Of a DNA stretch of 64,000 nucleotides, positions 23,150 through 34,200 are shown in pieces. The stretch comes from Ectocarpus siliculosus (Eukaryota > Sar > Phaeophyceae > Ectocarpales > Ectocarpaceae): the NCBI GenBank assembly GCA_000310025.1, contig FN649747.1, positions 1,310,519-1,374,518 of the forward strand, written 5' to 3'. The translations under genes and the position numbers were made by a program. The notes beneath the pieces are model-generated. The model was given only the letters and a program-made list of their open reading frames with translations, did no database searches and was not told the DNA's origin. Position 1 is the first letter of the stretch, and every line of letters begins with the position of its first letter.

Positions 23150-23350
23150 GCACCGTACGTTATACAAGATACCACCCCCCATGGACCGATTCTCCAAGGT
23201 TGAATACTCTGCAGAGAAAACTGCGAATTGGCGGAGTTGGAACTGTCCCGTGGAGACGCGTTCCGAAAAATCGTCGTTAGGCCTTGGCATCGTCTTCATG
23301 GTGGGCTTAATCGAGCTTTTAAGATTTGGTCCAGGGTGTCCTTTGCAATC
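23150..23350. mobile_element. MITE, CACCCCCTGG family, copy 3
   Basis: Left: ACAAGATACCACCCCCCATGG followed by ACCGATTCTCCAAGGTTGAAT. Right: TTAATCGAGCTTTTAAGATT then GGTCCAGGGTGTCC. The order and inverted relation are the same as in copies 1 and 2, though more diverged. Borders are approximate. Confidence 0.5.
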
Positions 23351-23394
23351 ATCCTCCGTCAAGTATATGCACACGTCTCATCTCCCGTTCTTAC

Positions 23395-23496
23395 CGCTTG
23401 TGCGGCGTCCATGTAATAGCCGAGACCATGGATGCCCTTGGCGAAATAGTATCCCAGCTTCTTCCCCTCGAAGTGCTGGGCCGGGATGTAGGTCCC
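23395..23496 (-). CDS. Orphan conserved exon (unassigned, GLGYY motif)
   Basis: Minus-strand exon of 34 codons between an acceptor (GCCGTGCAG) and a perfect donor (GTAAGA), phase 0 at both ends. It reads GTYIPAQHFEGKKLGYYFAK then GIHGLGYYMDAAQA. The pattern F.G.K.GY.F..G..GLGYY.D is a recurrent conserved motif that I cannot tie to one named family with certainty. No partner exons were found on either side. Its phase would allow splicing to the AG acceptor just before the CTNNBL1 start (AGCGACATCATG), but known CTNNBL1 proteins lack this motif. It may be a gene fragment or a piece of an unrecognised gene. Confidence 0.5.
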
Positions 23497-24499
23497 CTGC
23501 ACGGCGCTGGCATTTGTGCGTCCAAGACGGAAACCAACACAACATACAACGGGTCGGGTGTGTTGTTCAGGTGTGTCGGGGGTGTACTGCTGTACCGAAG
23601 TACTGCTGTAGTACCGCTACCGCTGTGAAGTCTTGTTTACCTCTACCGTACTTTGCGGATCACCCTCTGTTGCAAACATTTTCCCCTACGTACAGCCAAG
23701 CAGTACGGATTCGATCCCCAGAATTTCCTACAATGTCCGGTGTTATGCAAACAGAGAGAGGCGACCCCCGTACCTGTAAATGTAGTCTAATGCGTATCCT
23801 ACCGCCTACAAGGGCGCGCGATCACTCACGCTGGAATGTGCAGTGAGTTCAATGTGTTCCAAGCCTTGGATAGACAGCGTGCGAACAGAATCTAGTGCAA
23901 CACGGGACTAAAGTCGTAGCCGTCCCGCCATGGTCATGATCGAATAACCACACAGATGTGCGATGCCAAATCACAGAGGGGTTGACAACGGCAGACATCG
24001 TCCCAGAGAGAGGAGAGCAGCGCAAATCTTGGGTCGGGGAATCAGAGTTTCACTCGAGTTTCACCTTCCCGTGGCTGAGGCATCCAGCATGCGAGAGAAA
24101 TGGTCCTCCATGGTTGTCGATCTTTTGCAAGCGTGTGATCGCTCAGTCCTCGCCCCGCTTCTGTCGGGATGCTCCTCCTGATCCCGTCTGTGTCTGCTGT
24201 GGATGCTTGCCTCTCCTTGCGGGGGTTCCCGCCAAAGGGAGAATCCACATACCCCACCATCACGACGAATCCAATCTTCGTACCCCCTCTTCCTCATTCA
24301 CAGTGGTCTCGCCGCACACTCTTGCTCTGGCCTGGTGGCAGCAGCGAGTGGAAGCAGCAGGAGCAGTGGCAGGGGACGTGGAGGAGAAAAAGAAGCAGCG
24401 GAACACGTAGCTGGCTTGGGAAAGGTGCAGGGGAGCGCGCCGGTGAGAGTTTGAGATTGTCCGAACCATGTATCTATAACGCCCCGAGCAGATACTCGA

Positions 24500-27400
24500 C
24501 GCATTTTCCGCGGATCATTTCTGTCTGGATCTCATGACATGCGAGGAGTTGGGTCATCCACCCCAACGACTCCGATGCCACGCCCCTCCCAAGCACACAT
24601 GATGGGGGTTTCCCGGAGTAGTGTGTCCGCTTGGTGGTGGTGCTGTTGTGCTGTCCGAATTCGCCTCTTCCATCCTGTTTGAAGCGAAACTTGCCCTCCC
24701 CTGTACACTGCCTGTAGATTGTGAGATTGTGTTGTACAGCAGGAGTCCAGAGTTGTAGACTTGTCGACTAAAAAGCTGAAACGACCTACTCTACCTACTC
24801 CTGTAGGCAGACACCTACTCCTGTAGGCAGACTGCGTGCTGCATGTATCCGCGGAGAGAGGAGAGCCCCCCGTTGCGTCTCCCTCCCCGTGGGTGCTATT
24901 GGCGGCGGAAACGAAGCGCGCGTTGCCTAGAGCGTGAGGGCCGAGGAACATTGAGGTGCCCGGGGGCGCCTTCCGTGGCTGTAAGCTTGGGCCAACTGGA
25001 TGCTGCGATGATGGCTCGTTCATCGTTTTCCAGACGGTGTTGTAGTAGGAGAGGGATGGATGGATGGATGTGGGTTTCATGATCGCCCCGCCTGTGACGC
25101 CTGAGAGGCCTGCCGTGCCTGGTGGTGTCCCTCGCGAGAGGGGGCGGAGTTCTCGTCATTGACTTTCCTGGGCTGTAATTGCATTATTTCGGTGCTTGTC
25201 GCCGCGTTGTCGCCGCGTAGACTATATATATAGGCTGCAGCTCTGTTTCGTGTGTTTTCGGAGAGATTAATTTCGTCCGGTACATACAACATGTGAGATT
25301 TCCTCATCATCATGGGGACCACCTTCCACAATGAAGATGTTGCCACACCACGAGCCTCCAAACCTGCGACGTTATGTTTGTTGTGCACGTGTGCAACCAT
25401 CACCAGACTCTTGGAAATAATTTTGCTCGTAAGGACTGCACCGGACACGGTTCCCCGCTGACGTGTTTGGCTGGTACGTACCGTACACGTCTGTGATTTT
25501 TGCGTTGAATCGGCGGGTGGAGTCTGAAGGACAGACGTACAGGCGTGTTCCTGTTTCTTCATTGGAATAAGCAAGGCCTATATTGCGGGAGTGATCGACG
25601 TAGCGCGGACTGCCCGTAGAGATGCCTCCCTTTGTGACGGGGGTTCGGCTTGCTCTTGGAATCACGAATCCATCCCATGCTCGACAGCCAGTTTCCCCTT
25701 GGTTGTCGGGTACGATCACAGAAGACTACGGTACTACAGATAGATACCCGTTCTAACAGAAACCCAATTTCTATGGTGCTCATTTTGGTTATGTTTCGTC
25801 TCTCGATTTGTCTACACTGTACAGCAACACCAAGAAGTAAATAATACCCGTTCAAGAAAATACCCCGTTCGAAGGGATTTGTTGTTGAAGTCTTTACCGT
25901 GTCAAGGTTGAAGCACAGAACTGAGTTGTGCTTCCCACCTTCCAATCGTGGATTTTCGTTTTACGAACCTTAATCTTGCGTGCGTGAGCGTACCTGTGTG
26001 TCCACTTGTTGCGTTCCGGAACCCGGCCAACGGTGTACTCTCGACCCTCAACAGAAAAAACCGTTTCTCCTTCTTTATCAGCCTTCAATGGGAGCCATGC
26101 CGAGCCTGGGTCAACCCACCAGCACAGTTATTATGTAGCTCTCAGTTGTCCCACAGGCTTTGTACGTAGTACGGACTTTGTCCAAAAACACGATAACGGC
26201 TGGCACGTCAAATCCACCGCATGTTCGTTCCTTAGGGGAGCGAGGGCATCTCTTTCTGCCTTGTGATAAGGAGTGTAGTCTCAAAACGTCTGACATCCAA
26301 AACGCGATTTGTTCTTCATTTATTGGCACCCCTTCGGGTACGCTCGAAATGTGCGGCGGTAGCTGACCCGTGCGAATCCCAACATCTCCCCAAATGTTTG
26401 TTGCCTTGATCGGGCATCATGCGAGGTGCATCACCTTTTGCAATATGGAAGTGTAAGGAAGGTGGTTTCTGCCTTCCGTCAATTGTTTTCTCCGCCGTAG
26501 ATTGTTGCTGATGCCCTTTGCCGTTTCGCAGCTGCATGAGCGTGCGAGTCAACGCATCTTCCCCCTTCGTTGTACAGTCGGGAGCCCTCTATAGTGGTTG
26601 TGTGGCACGCGGCAGAACCCGCACTATTGCGGGAACCCACAATATTTCAATGTATTAAACATCTTGATTTTTCCTTCTGTGCCAGCCACTTTCACCCGCA
26701 CTGTGCCGGGTACCCGCACTATAACCCGCACTATCGAGGGCCCCCGACTGCTTTATTGCAGTCTGCGGCCAAGGTCTCTCGCTAAGCCTCCTGTTCCTAC
26801 GTAGTTCTTGGTCCTCAGCCTTGGCCTCATATCGGCGGGTCTCACGATTAGTCGAAGTGACTATGTATGCCCAACAGTACCGGCGCCTGTCTCGCTGGGT
26901 CCCCAGAATTCTCCTACCTCTTGTCTGAAAAAAGCCGTGCACGGTTGTGCCTTTTTTTCGTTCTTGGCGGGGCACAGATTTCTGGGTTTTCGATCTTTGA
27001 AGGTAAAGAAAGAAGGCCAATTCGACAGGACCCCCACGTCTCGCTCCAGCGCCGTCGCTAGCCCCGACTCGTAGTTGGAACCTTTTGCAGAGTCTTTTGG
27101 CGAGTCTGTTCCCGCATGCGCACCGCCCCTCCCCTGCGGAGCAAGGTGCTGATGGATAACTGTGGAGTCCTCAATTGTACCGCCTCGCGGTGTATCCTCT
27201 GGAAAACCGCCCGTCGGACCTTCCCGCAGGCGCCTTCCGTAACCGAAACGCACGATGTCTCGAGGTTGTGCGCGTGGCATGCGAGCGCTTCAGCCGTCCA
27301 TCTTGCTGGTGAATGAAGATGCAGTCGCGTTTCTGCTTTTATCGGACACTCGTGCTGCTCGCGGCGTCTTGAACTGTGGGCGTGGTGCCCCTTCTGCCTG

Positions 27401-27564
27401 TTTCGTCGGTGGTCGGCGTTGCTGCGTTTGACGAGGACCTTCTGTAGTCGAGGGCTACACCTAAATCCGTTTCCTTCGACCTGACATTTCTCAACTGCCG
27501 CTCGCACTTCCAAACTACTCTCCGGCCTTGCCTGTCTCAGAGAAAAGCCCCCCGCTGGGGTCAC
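24500..27564 (-). mobile_element. Decayed copia-like LTR retrotransposon remnant
   Basis: Minus-strand peptides resemble pol of copia-type elements. An integrase-like segment (EALACHAHNL...SVTEGACGKV) lies near 27.0-27.5 kb, and a later integrase or junction-like segment (DHSRNIGLAYSNEETGTRLY) near 25.4-25.7 kb. The element is broken in several places and old. Terminal repeats were not identified, so the borders are approximate and the family assignment is tentative. A MITE is inserted within it. Confidence 0.4.
26575..26750. mobile_element. MITE with CAGTCGGG..GCCCTC.ATAGTG inverted ends
   Basis: The left end CAGTCGGGAGCCCTCTATAG and the right end, which is the complement of CAGTCGGGGGCCCTCGATAG, enclose 176 bp with internal ACCCGCACTAT motifs. 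Its core GCCCTC.ATAGTG matches the MITE at 7478-7637. It is nested in copia-like sequence, so it inserted after that element. Confidence 0.7.
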
Positions 27565-27824
27565 ATGGAGAAATCCCTCTACCGTGTGTGGCTGAATTGC
27601 TTTTTATTACTAAGGATTCAGTTATCTCCGCCAGAGGAGGAATCGCGACATGTAGGTGCGCAATGAGAATTATGGCTCTGTCCCCTCTAAGTATCGCTAC
27701 TTACACGCCAACACTATGGTTTTACCCTGCTGCACTGCCAGGTTCTGGGGCCGAATGAAGGCGTAAAAAGGTTTCCAAGTGGACGAGCTGTTCGTGTTCG
27801 ACGTACGTGCTGACGAGAGGAGAA

Positions 27825-30800
27825 ATGCGTCGGCTAGAGACCGCCTTGCAGCGGTATGCGTGGGGCAAGAGTGGTTCGGATAGCATGGTGGCACAGCTCA
27901 AAAAGGTACGTGAAGACCTCGGCCTCTCCATCAGTCGATACCGGTTCATCGACCCGTCGTCGTGTGCCCGTAGAATTACGACCGATCAACGGGTTGTGTG
28001 GAGCTGCATGTTGTTGTTCCGGCTGTGTGCCTGTAGTGGTTCTACATGACGCTGGCGTATTCACTGTGCCACCGTCCCGTTGCGACCTCGGCCGTAAGCC
28101 ACTCCTGTCACACGCCAAGAGGGCCGAGGGAGTGACGGACGGAAGAGCGGGTAGTCGTCGAGAGAACTACAAACATGACCCACGAGTTTGCGCAAACACC
28201 AGCAAATGAGTCAACCCTTTCCATTTATCATGGGCATTTGACTCTTACATTTCTTGAGCCGGGACGTTCCGGTTCGGCACGCCCTGTGCGTACTTGCGAA
28301 GAAGGCGTCCGCTGAGAGGCTCGTTGGCCCAGGGGGACAAATATAAATGAAGGCACGTACGTCCCACCACGAGATATGCAAGCACACGTTTTTGAGCACT
28401 TTCGTGTTCGTTGGTGTGCCCCTCTCTCCCCACGCCTCTGACTCGACTCCGGTACCTACGTCTGCATTTCCGTCCCGCTCTGACTCTGCCGCTATTTCAG
28501 TCCGAAGACTCAGATTTCGACGTGGACGAAGGCCAGACGTACGCAGAGCTCTGGATGGGGACGCATCCGAACGGCCCGAGTCGTGTCATGCGCGACGGGC
28601 ACGAGGGCACCGACGAGCTGCAAGGGTGAGTGAGCGCGCGCAATGGCATGCATGCATGCGCCTAAGAGCGGCTCACACGCCTCTGCGATATATGTACTGT
28701 ATAGACTCTCATGTTTACAAGAAGAAAAACATGTTAATTTTCATCATGCACGCATGCTGAGCGAAGAACAAGCTCAGGTTGGCGCCGCGAAGGCCGCGTT
28801 TGTTGTGTGTTGCCACAACTCGGGGCTTCTTGCAAATTGGCGGGCGCTACCACACTTTGGGATTGTGTCACTTTTTTCAGGACGACTTCCGTCGACAACG
28901 GCTCGCTTTCTCTTCCCCCTGATGCAACAGTCACGCAATATACGCAATGATCCATATGTGTCTCTTTGTGTTCTAAATATACTGGAAGTATCATATATTG
29001 TGTTAGTAGGCACAACTACGAGGTATTGCAGATACCATATCGCGGAGCGGAGACCAAAACAACCCCGTTTCGTTGCTTCCCCGGAGGATAGGTTGTACGG
29101 GTCAGCAGAGGGCCCCGGCATGTTTCTGATCGAGCTGCTGGAGACTCACCCGCACTATCTGGGAGACCAGGAGCACGTGGGAGACCTCCCCTTCATGTTC
29201 AAGGTCCTTTCCATCAACAAGGCGCTTTCGATCCAGGTCGGTGATGTCTCCATCTCTCTGGGTGAATGCGCTTGGTGTGATCGGTTAGGAGCACCAGCAC
29301 CAGTACCATCAGCAGGTTGGTTGACTGGCAACAGCACCAGTAGTCATAGCCGTTCCGGTGCTTTGTGTCTGAATGAGCTAAATAGCGGCCTCAAGACCCC
29401 TAATCATTTCGTGTGTGTTGGCTGCGGAGTCTATAGGCCCATCCCGATAAGAAGCTCGCGGAACGCCTGTACGCGACGCGGCCCGACCTGTACAAGGACG
29501 ACAACCACAAGCCCGAGATGGCCGTAGCGCTCTCGGACTTCGAGGGGCTCTGCGGCTTCCGGCCCTTCCGAGAGATTGGCAAGTATAGTACCATGTAGAA
29601 GTAATTCTTCGAATTGGGTGTAACATGATGGCTCTGCTGCTACAACTTCTGTCCCTCAAAAGAGTTCGATACGGATTGTTCGGGAAACAAGTACATGTTT
29701 TTGCAAGGATATTCTCGAAGGTGCGCTGTCGGAGGGGTTCATTCTTCTACTCCACATCGTTCGAGAGAAGGCTTCCATAAAGTCGTCGACACTCCTTCGA
29801 AGATACGTGGATTTTCGTTTGTGGCTATCAACCAGCACGTCTCATCAGCTCACCCCTGCTGGTCCTAACGTTGTTGGTACTTCCCATGGGACGGACGTAC
29901 CATGGGCCATGGGATGTCCCACGGGCAGTACCAACGATACCGGTACCCCCATGCTCCCTACCCCGACAGTTGTTGTACACTTCTCCGCACAAGTACCGCG
30001 CAGACTCGTGACAGAAACGCCGCTGACAACCTCACGGAACGCGACTCCCTGGGTAGACCGTCATCAAATCCCGGCGTGAACTGTCACGTTACCTGCAGTT
30101 GGTCCGGAAAGTTATGTGAAGCTCCGTGCTTGTAGTGTTGAATACACCTGCTGGCGGTATCACAAACGAACTAAACCTGAATCACGTACCAGGACAGCTA
30201 GTGTTTAGCTGGCCGCGCTTGGACCACTGACCGAGTAACCTGGCTTGCCATACTAGAAAACGTACCATTTCGTTGGGGAGCATAGCTCTTCCGAGAAACA
30301 GATCCGAGAGACAGAGACGTTGCAACATCGATACTACGGCAACACTCAGGTGACTTAATCATGCAGCTAAGTGAAACCTTTCCCATCGCTACAAGCTGTG
30401 AACAACTTTCAGTCCTGTAGTAGGCCCAAACGTGACAACCAATCTTCTACTTTCCCTAGAAACGGGGAAAATGTTTTGTACAATGCAAGCTCCGCTGCGA
30501 CCAAGCGGAGCACGTCATCGGTACCATTGCCTTCGAACAAGTAACAACCACAAATACAACTGCCAATAAGCGCTGGTGGCCTATCAGAAGCTCCACGCCG
30601 CAGCATGCGCGCGGCAAATGAACACAGCACACAGCATCCATGTATGTATGGACTGGTGCACTGACGGCTGCTCGAAACGCTTGAACAAACAAACGCGCAT
30701 GCTGTTGAGCAGTGTACAGCCTCGAGATCTACCCGGAGCTTCGCGCCATGGTCGGGGCCGAAACGACCGCTCAGGCTTTTGCGTGCACGTCCGGCGTTAG

Positions 30801-31208
30801 GGAGCACGAGGAGAACGCCCTGAGAGTCCTGTTTCGAGCCTTCGTGACGGCCAACACCGACGTCGTGACCGCACAGGTGTGAAAAAACGGACACGCACGG
30901 AGTGCTTGCTACAGGAACGTTCAGTTCGTCGCCCGTGGAGTTGCAGTCGCGAGATGCACCCATATCATTTCGTTTCCGAAGCTTGTAAAAATTTGCGGAG
31001 ACCATAGCGTCGCAGTCAAGTGGGGGCGGAATGACAAGACCCGCTGTTACAAGTTGCTGGTAACCCGTGGCCAGGCCGTCGCTACACGTGGGAGGCAGAC
31101 GAACAGGTGAAAACGGCCTACTTTGTACAAGTATGTAGTCTTTCCCCCTTCCAACCGCGGAGACGGCTGTTCTGTGGAGAACAGAATTAAAGCAGCTTCT
31201 TCCTCGCT

Positions 31209-31247
<39 letters not shown>

Positions 31248-34200
31248 AAGAGCGCTGATGGGTTGCTCTCTTCACTCGCGCCAATCTCGCCGAGGCCCCG
31301 GGGGGGTGTCTGGACGAAACAGCGTCGAACTCCAGGAATCCCCTGTGCCGTAGTTGTAATGATGAAGATGGACTTGGCGAGGATTTTTCTCTTTGGGCAC
31401 TTTATGGTCTAGACCATCATTTCTTTTTTGTGATGTTTCCGACAAATATATGTCTTTTATGTATCTGTGTCATTTCGCCTGTTTCGTGCTTCGAGACATC
31501 TTTCGCTGGCGGAAGCGAGTCCTTTCTCACGCTTCCTTCTTATGGGCACGCAGGGGTGTCGTCGGTACAATACCACGCACGCACGAGGACCGCCAGCCAC
31601 CCGTGGCGTTTGTGCTTGACGCCCAAAGTGGAAAACACTGGCTCAATATGCCGGGACGTGTTCCGCACGAAGAAAGCCTTGGCAAGAAATACAGCAAAAA
31701 CTGCTCGGTATTAAACAAGAAGACTTTTGTTTTGATTCTGCGCCACCCACAGACCATGGGCAACACGCATACATAAGAGCGAATGATCGAACGCAGCGGA
31801 TTACAGCAGTAGGACCTGCAGCAAAGATGTCATTAATCTAAAAGCGCACCCGTACACGCGAAAAGTCACGGCGACAAAAAAAATACTCCGCGCATCATGC
31901 AAAATTCCAGGCAAACTCTGCAGATACGTGAAACCGGCACTCACAACCCGAACGTCATGACATTTAGATGCAACGATGCGACCGCGATGGCATTGACCAT
32001 GTCCTCTTGCGTCGCCCTCGGGAGGCAAGCCACCTAATTCCCGAAGGGGAGCCTTGTATAGTGTATATGTATTTTTTCTTGTACCAAGTATGAGGACGTG
32101 TTTCATCAAGAATGGTTTGTACTGATATCAGAAACTCCCTTCCACAAGGGAAAGGGTCTTCGAGTTAGGAGGCCGAGAACTAAGATGCAGACACCCATGT
32201 TGAGGGGAGGAACAATGAGGACAAGGAGGACCACCGGTACCTGGTGACTTGGCTTGATGACCCCACCGAGCCGATTTGCCGTCGGCTGCATTTGTTTTCT
32301 ACTACTGTTCGGCTGGCTTTTTCTCCCGAGGACTATCCAGAATGATCCATCTGCGATGCATGCTTTCACTTTTACCACGGGAAAGGTCCAGCAATGCGCT
32401 TTCCCTCGCCAAGAATTCATTTGAACTCTTTCGACCCACGAACAGACGCGTCTCAAACAGTACCACGTCGGGATTGAATGACAACCTTTCGACAATGCGT
32501 TTTCTCACGGGCCACCCAGCCTTCGGGTGCGAACGTTTCGCCCTGTTGAAGACCACCCCACAAGTGGCGTCATGGCTGTAAAACCCGCTCCTCTCTTGCA
32601 ACCGTGAAATGTACCGCAGGTGAATAACCTCGTGGAGAGATTGAAGAGCGAGTTCCGCCACGGCCGGGCAGGAAAGCTTTGCAACGAGTCCAACAGAAGC
32701 AACAGCAATGACGGAATACACGTTGTTGACGTCGACTACGACGGGCCCGGACATTCCCGCGGCGGCAGCGGCGGCGGCGGCGGCAGCAGCAGCAGCAGCA
32801 GCATCGATAACGACGACTATGGGCTGTCAACCTGGCGAGGAAAGAGTGACTCTTTCGCTGACAGATTCTCGAGCAGTGACCCCGCGCGGCATAGAAACTT
32901 CGGCGCTATTTGCGAGGACGGGGAGGACAGCGACATGGTGGCGGCAGAGATACAGCAAGAAGGGGTGCTGCGCGTGGCGAGCGGTGGACCAGACGGAGAC
33001 TGCAGCGGCCTTGAGAAAGTGGAGATGGGCATCGTGCACGTGAGGGGAGACGGAGACAGTGAAAACCTCAAGAACGAAGAGATGCAAATGCTGCACGCGG
33101 CGGACGGTGCAAGCGACGGCACCGCGGACACAGCGGACGGGGTCACCGACAACGAAGATATTCACACCGAGGAGGACGATTCGAGCCAATCCCACCGTCA
33201 CCCCCGCACCGACGGTCATGACCGAGCAAGCAACTCGAGCTCGAGCAACAACAGCAGCAGCAGCAACATCAGCACCGTACACATCAGCAACAGCAGCAGC
33301 AGCATCAGCAGCGGCTGCAGCAGCGACAACAGCAGCAGCAGTGGCCACGCCAGTGCATACCACGGCGTCCATGGCGTGGCGAGGATTTCCTCCACCGAAA
33401 AAGGCCACCTAGCATCATCGGTGCGGCACAATGCGGCGGCGGCGGCCGCGGTCGGGGGTGGGATCCCCCCCTGCGCGTTTCGACGACGCGGGTGGTCTTC
33501 GTCTATTCTCGCTTTTTCCGACGTCACCGAGCAGCGGCGGGCGAAAGAGGACCTTGCAGTGAGAAGAGTTCCATGTTTCTTGACAAGCTGGCACCCTTTT
33601 GACACTCTCCCTGTTCCTACTGCTGAAGCGTCACGACGTCACCTGCGATACCCAATGCATCCACCCGAGACTCACCACCGAAAGGAAAACTAGGCCTGAA
33701 GCACACGCCGCAAGAGGCGGTAGACTAGAACCCCAGATGTTGCAGCCCTTTTGGAGTGCGGCATCTCTCTTGGCTATCCTGACCAGTCGCAATATTTTCA
33801 TTCATTGATACCCTTTGCGAAAACGCTCCTTGGCTATGGAAACTGCTGTAAACACTGGGAAGCATGCAATGCTGCACTATTGCCCCTTTCTGGTGAAGAC
33901 TTTCACGAGCTTCCATGGCAGCTCGTATGGCTTCCATGGAAGTGATGAAAGCTGCCCCATGGAAGCTTTGGAAGCCGTGGGGGATACCAAGACGGCCATG
34001 AAAGAATCCATGTCTCCGACAGCAGAGCCCTCTCTCTTCTTTGGTGGGGACGTAGATGTCTACCGTCACACGCATCGTCATGTGACCCAGGTAGTTTTGC
34101 GCCGGTGCGTGTTGCTTCTTGCCTGCAGCTTCGCGAACTGATTCTGCGCCTAGCAGAAGAGTATCCGGGGGACATCGGCATCATGATGCCGCTCCTCCTC

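Larger units (their letters stand above)
22110..27824. other. Region between CTNNBL1 and PMI copy 2 (divergent 5' ends)
   Basis: Both flanking genes start here and point outward. Contents: poly-C (22233-22251), solo LTR (22293-22360), MITE copy 3 (about 23150-23350), an orphan exon on the minus strand (23395-23496), a 20-bp tandem duplication near 24805-24835, and decayed copia-like sequence (about 24.5-27.56 kb) with a nested MITE (26575-26750). A long plus-strand open frame at 22740-23846 shows no protein character and crosses a MITE. Confidence 0.55.

Noticed and set aside
22740-23846. Longest plus-strand open frame in the intergenic region (368 codons)
   Set aside because: Its composition shows no domain, it runs through a MITE copy and lies antisense to the well-formed orphan exon at 23395-23496. 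Most likely a chance open frame in GC-rich DNA.
32827-33408. Ala/Val-rich minus-strand frame of 193 codons
   Set aside because: It is the antisense shadow of the Ser/Asp-rich PMI exon 6; the repeat composition keeps several frames open.
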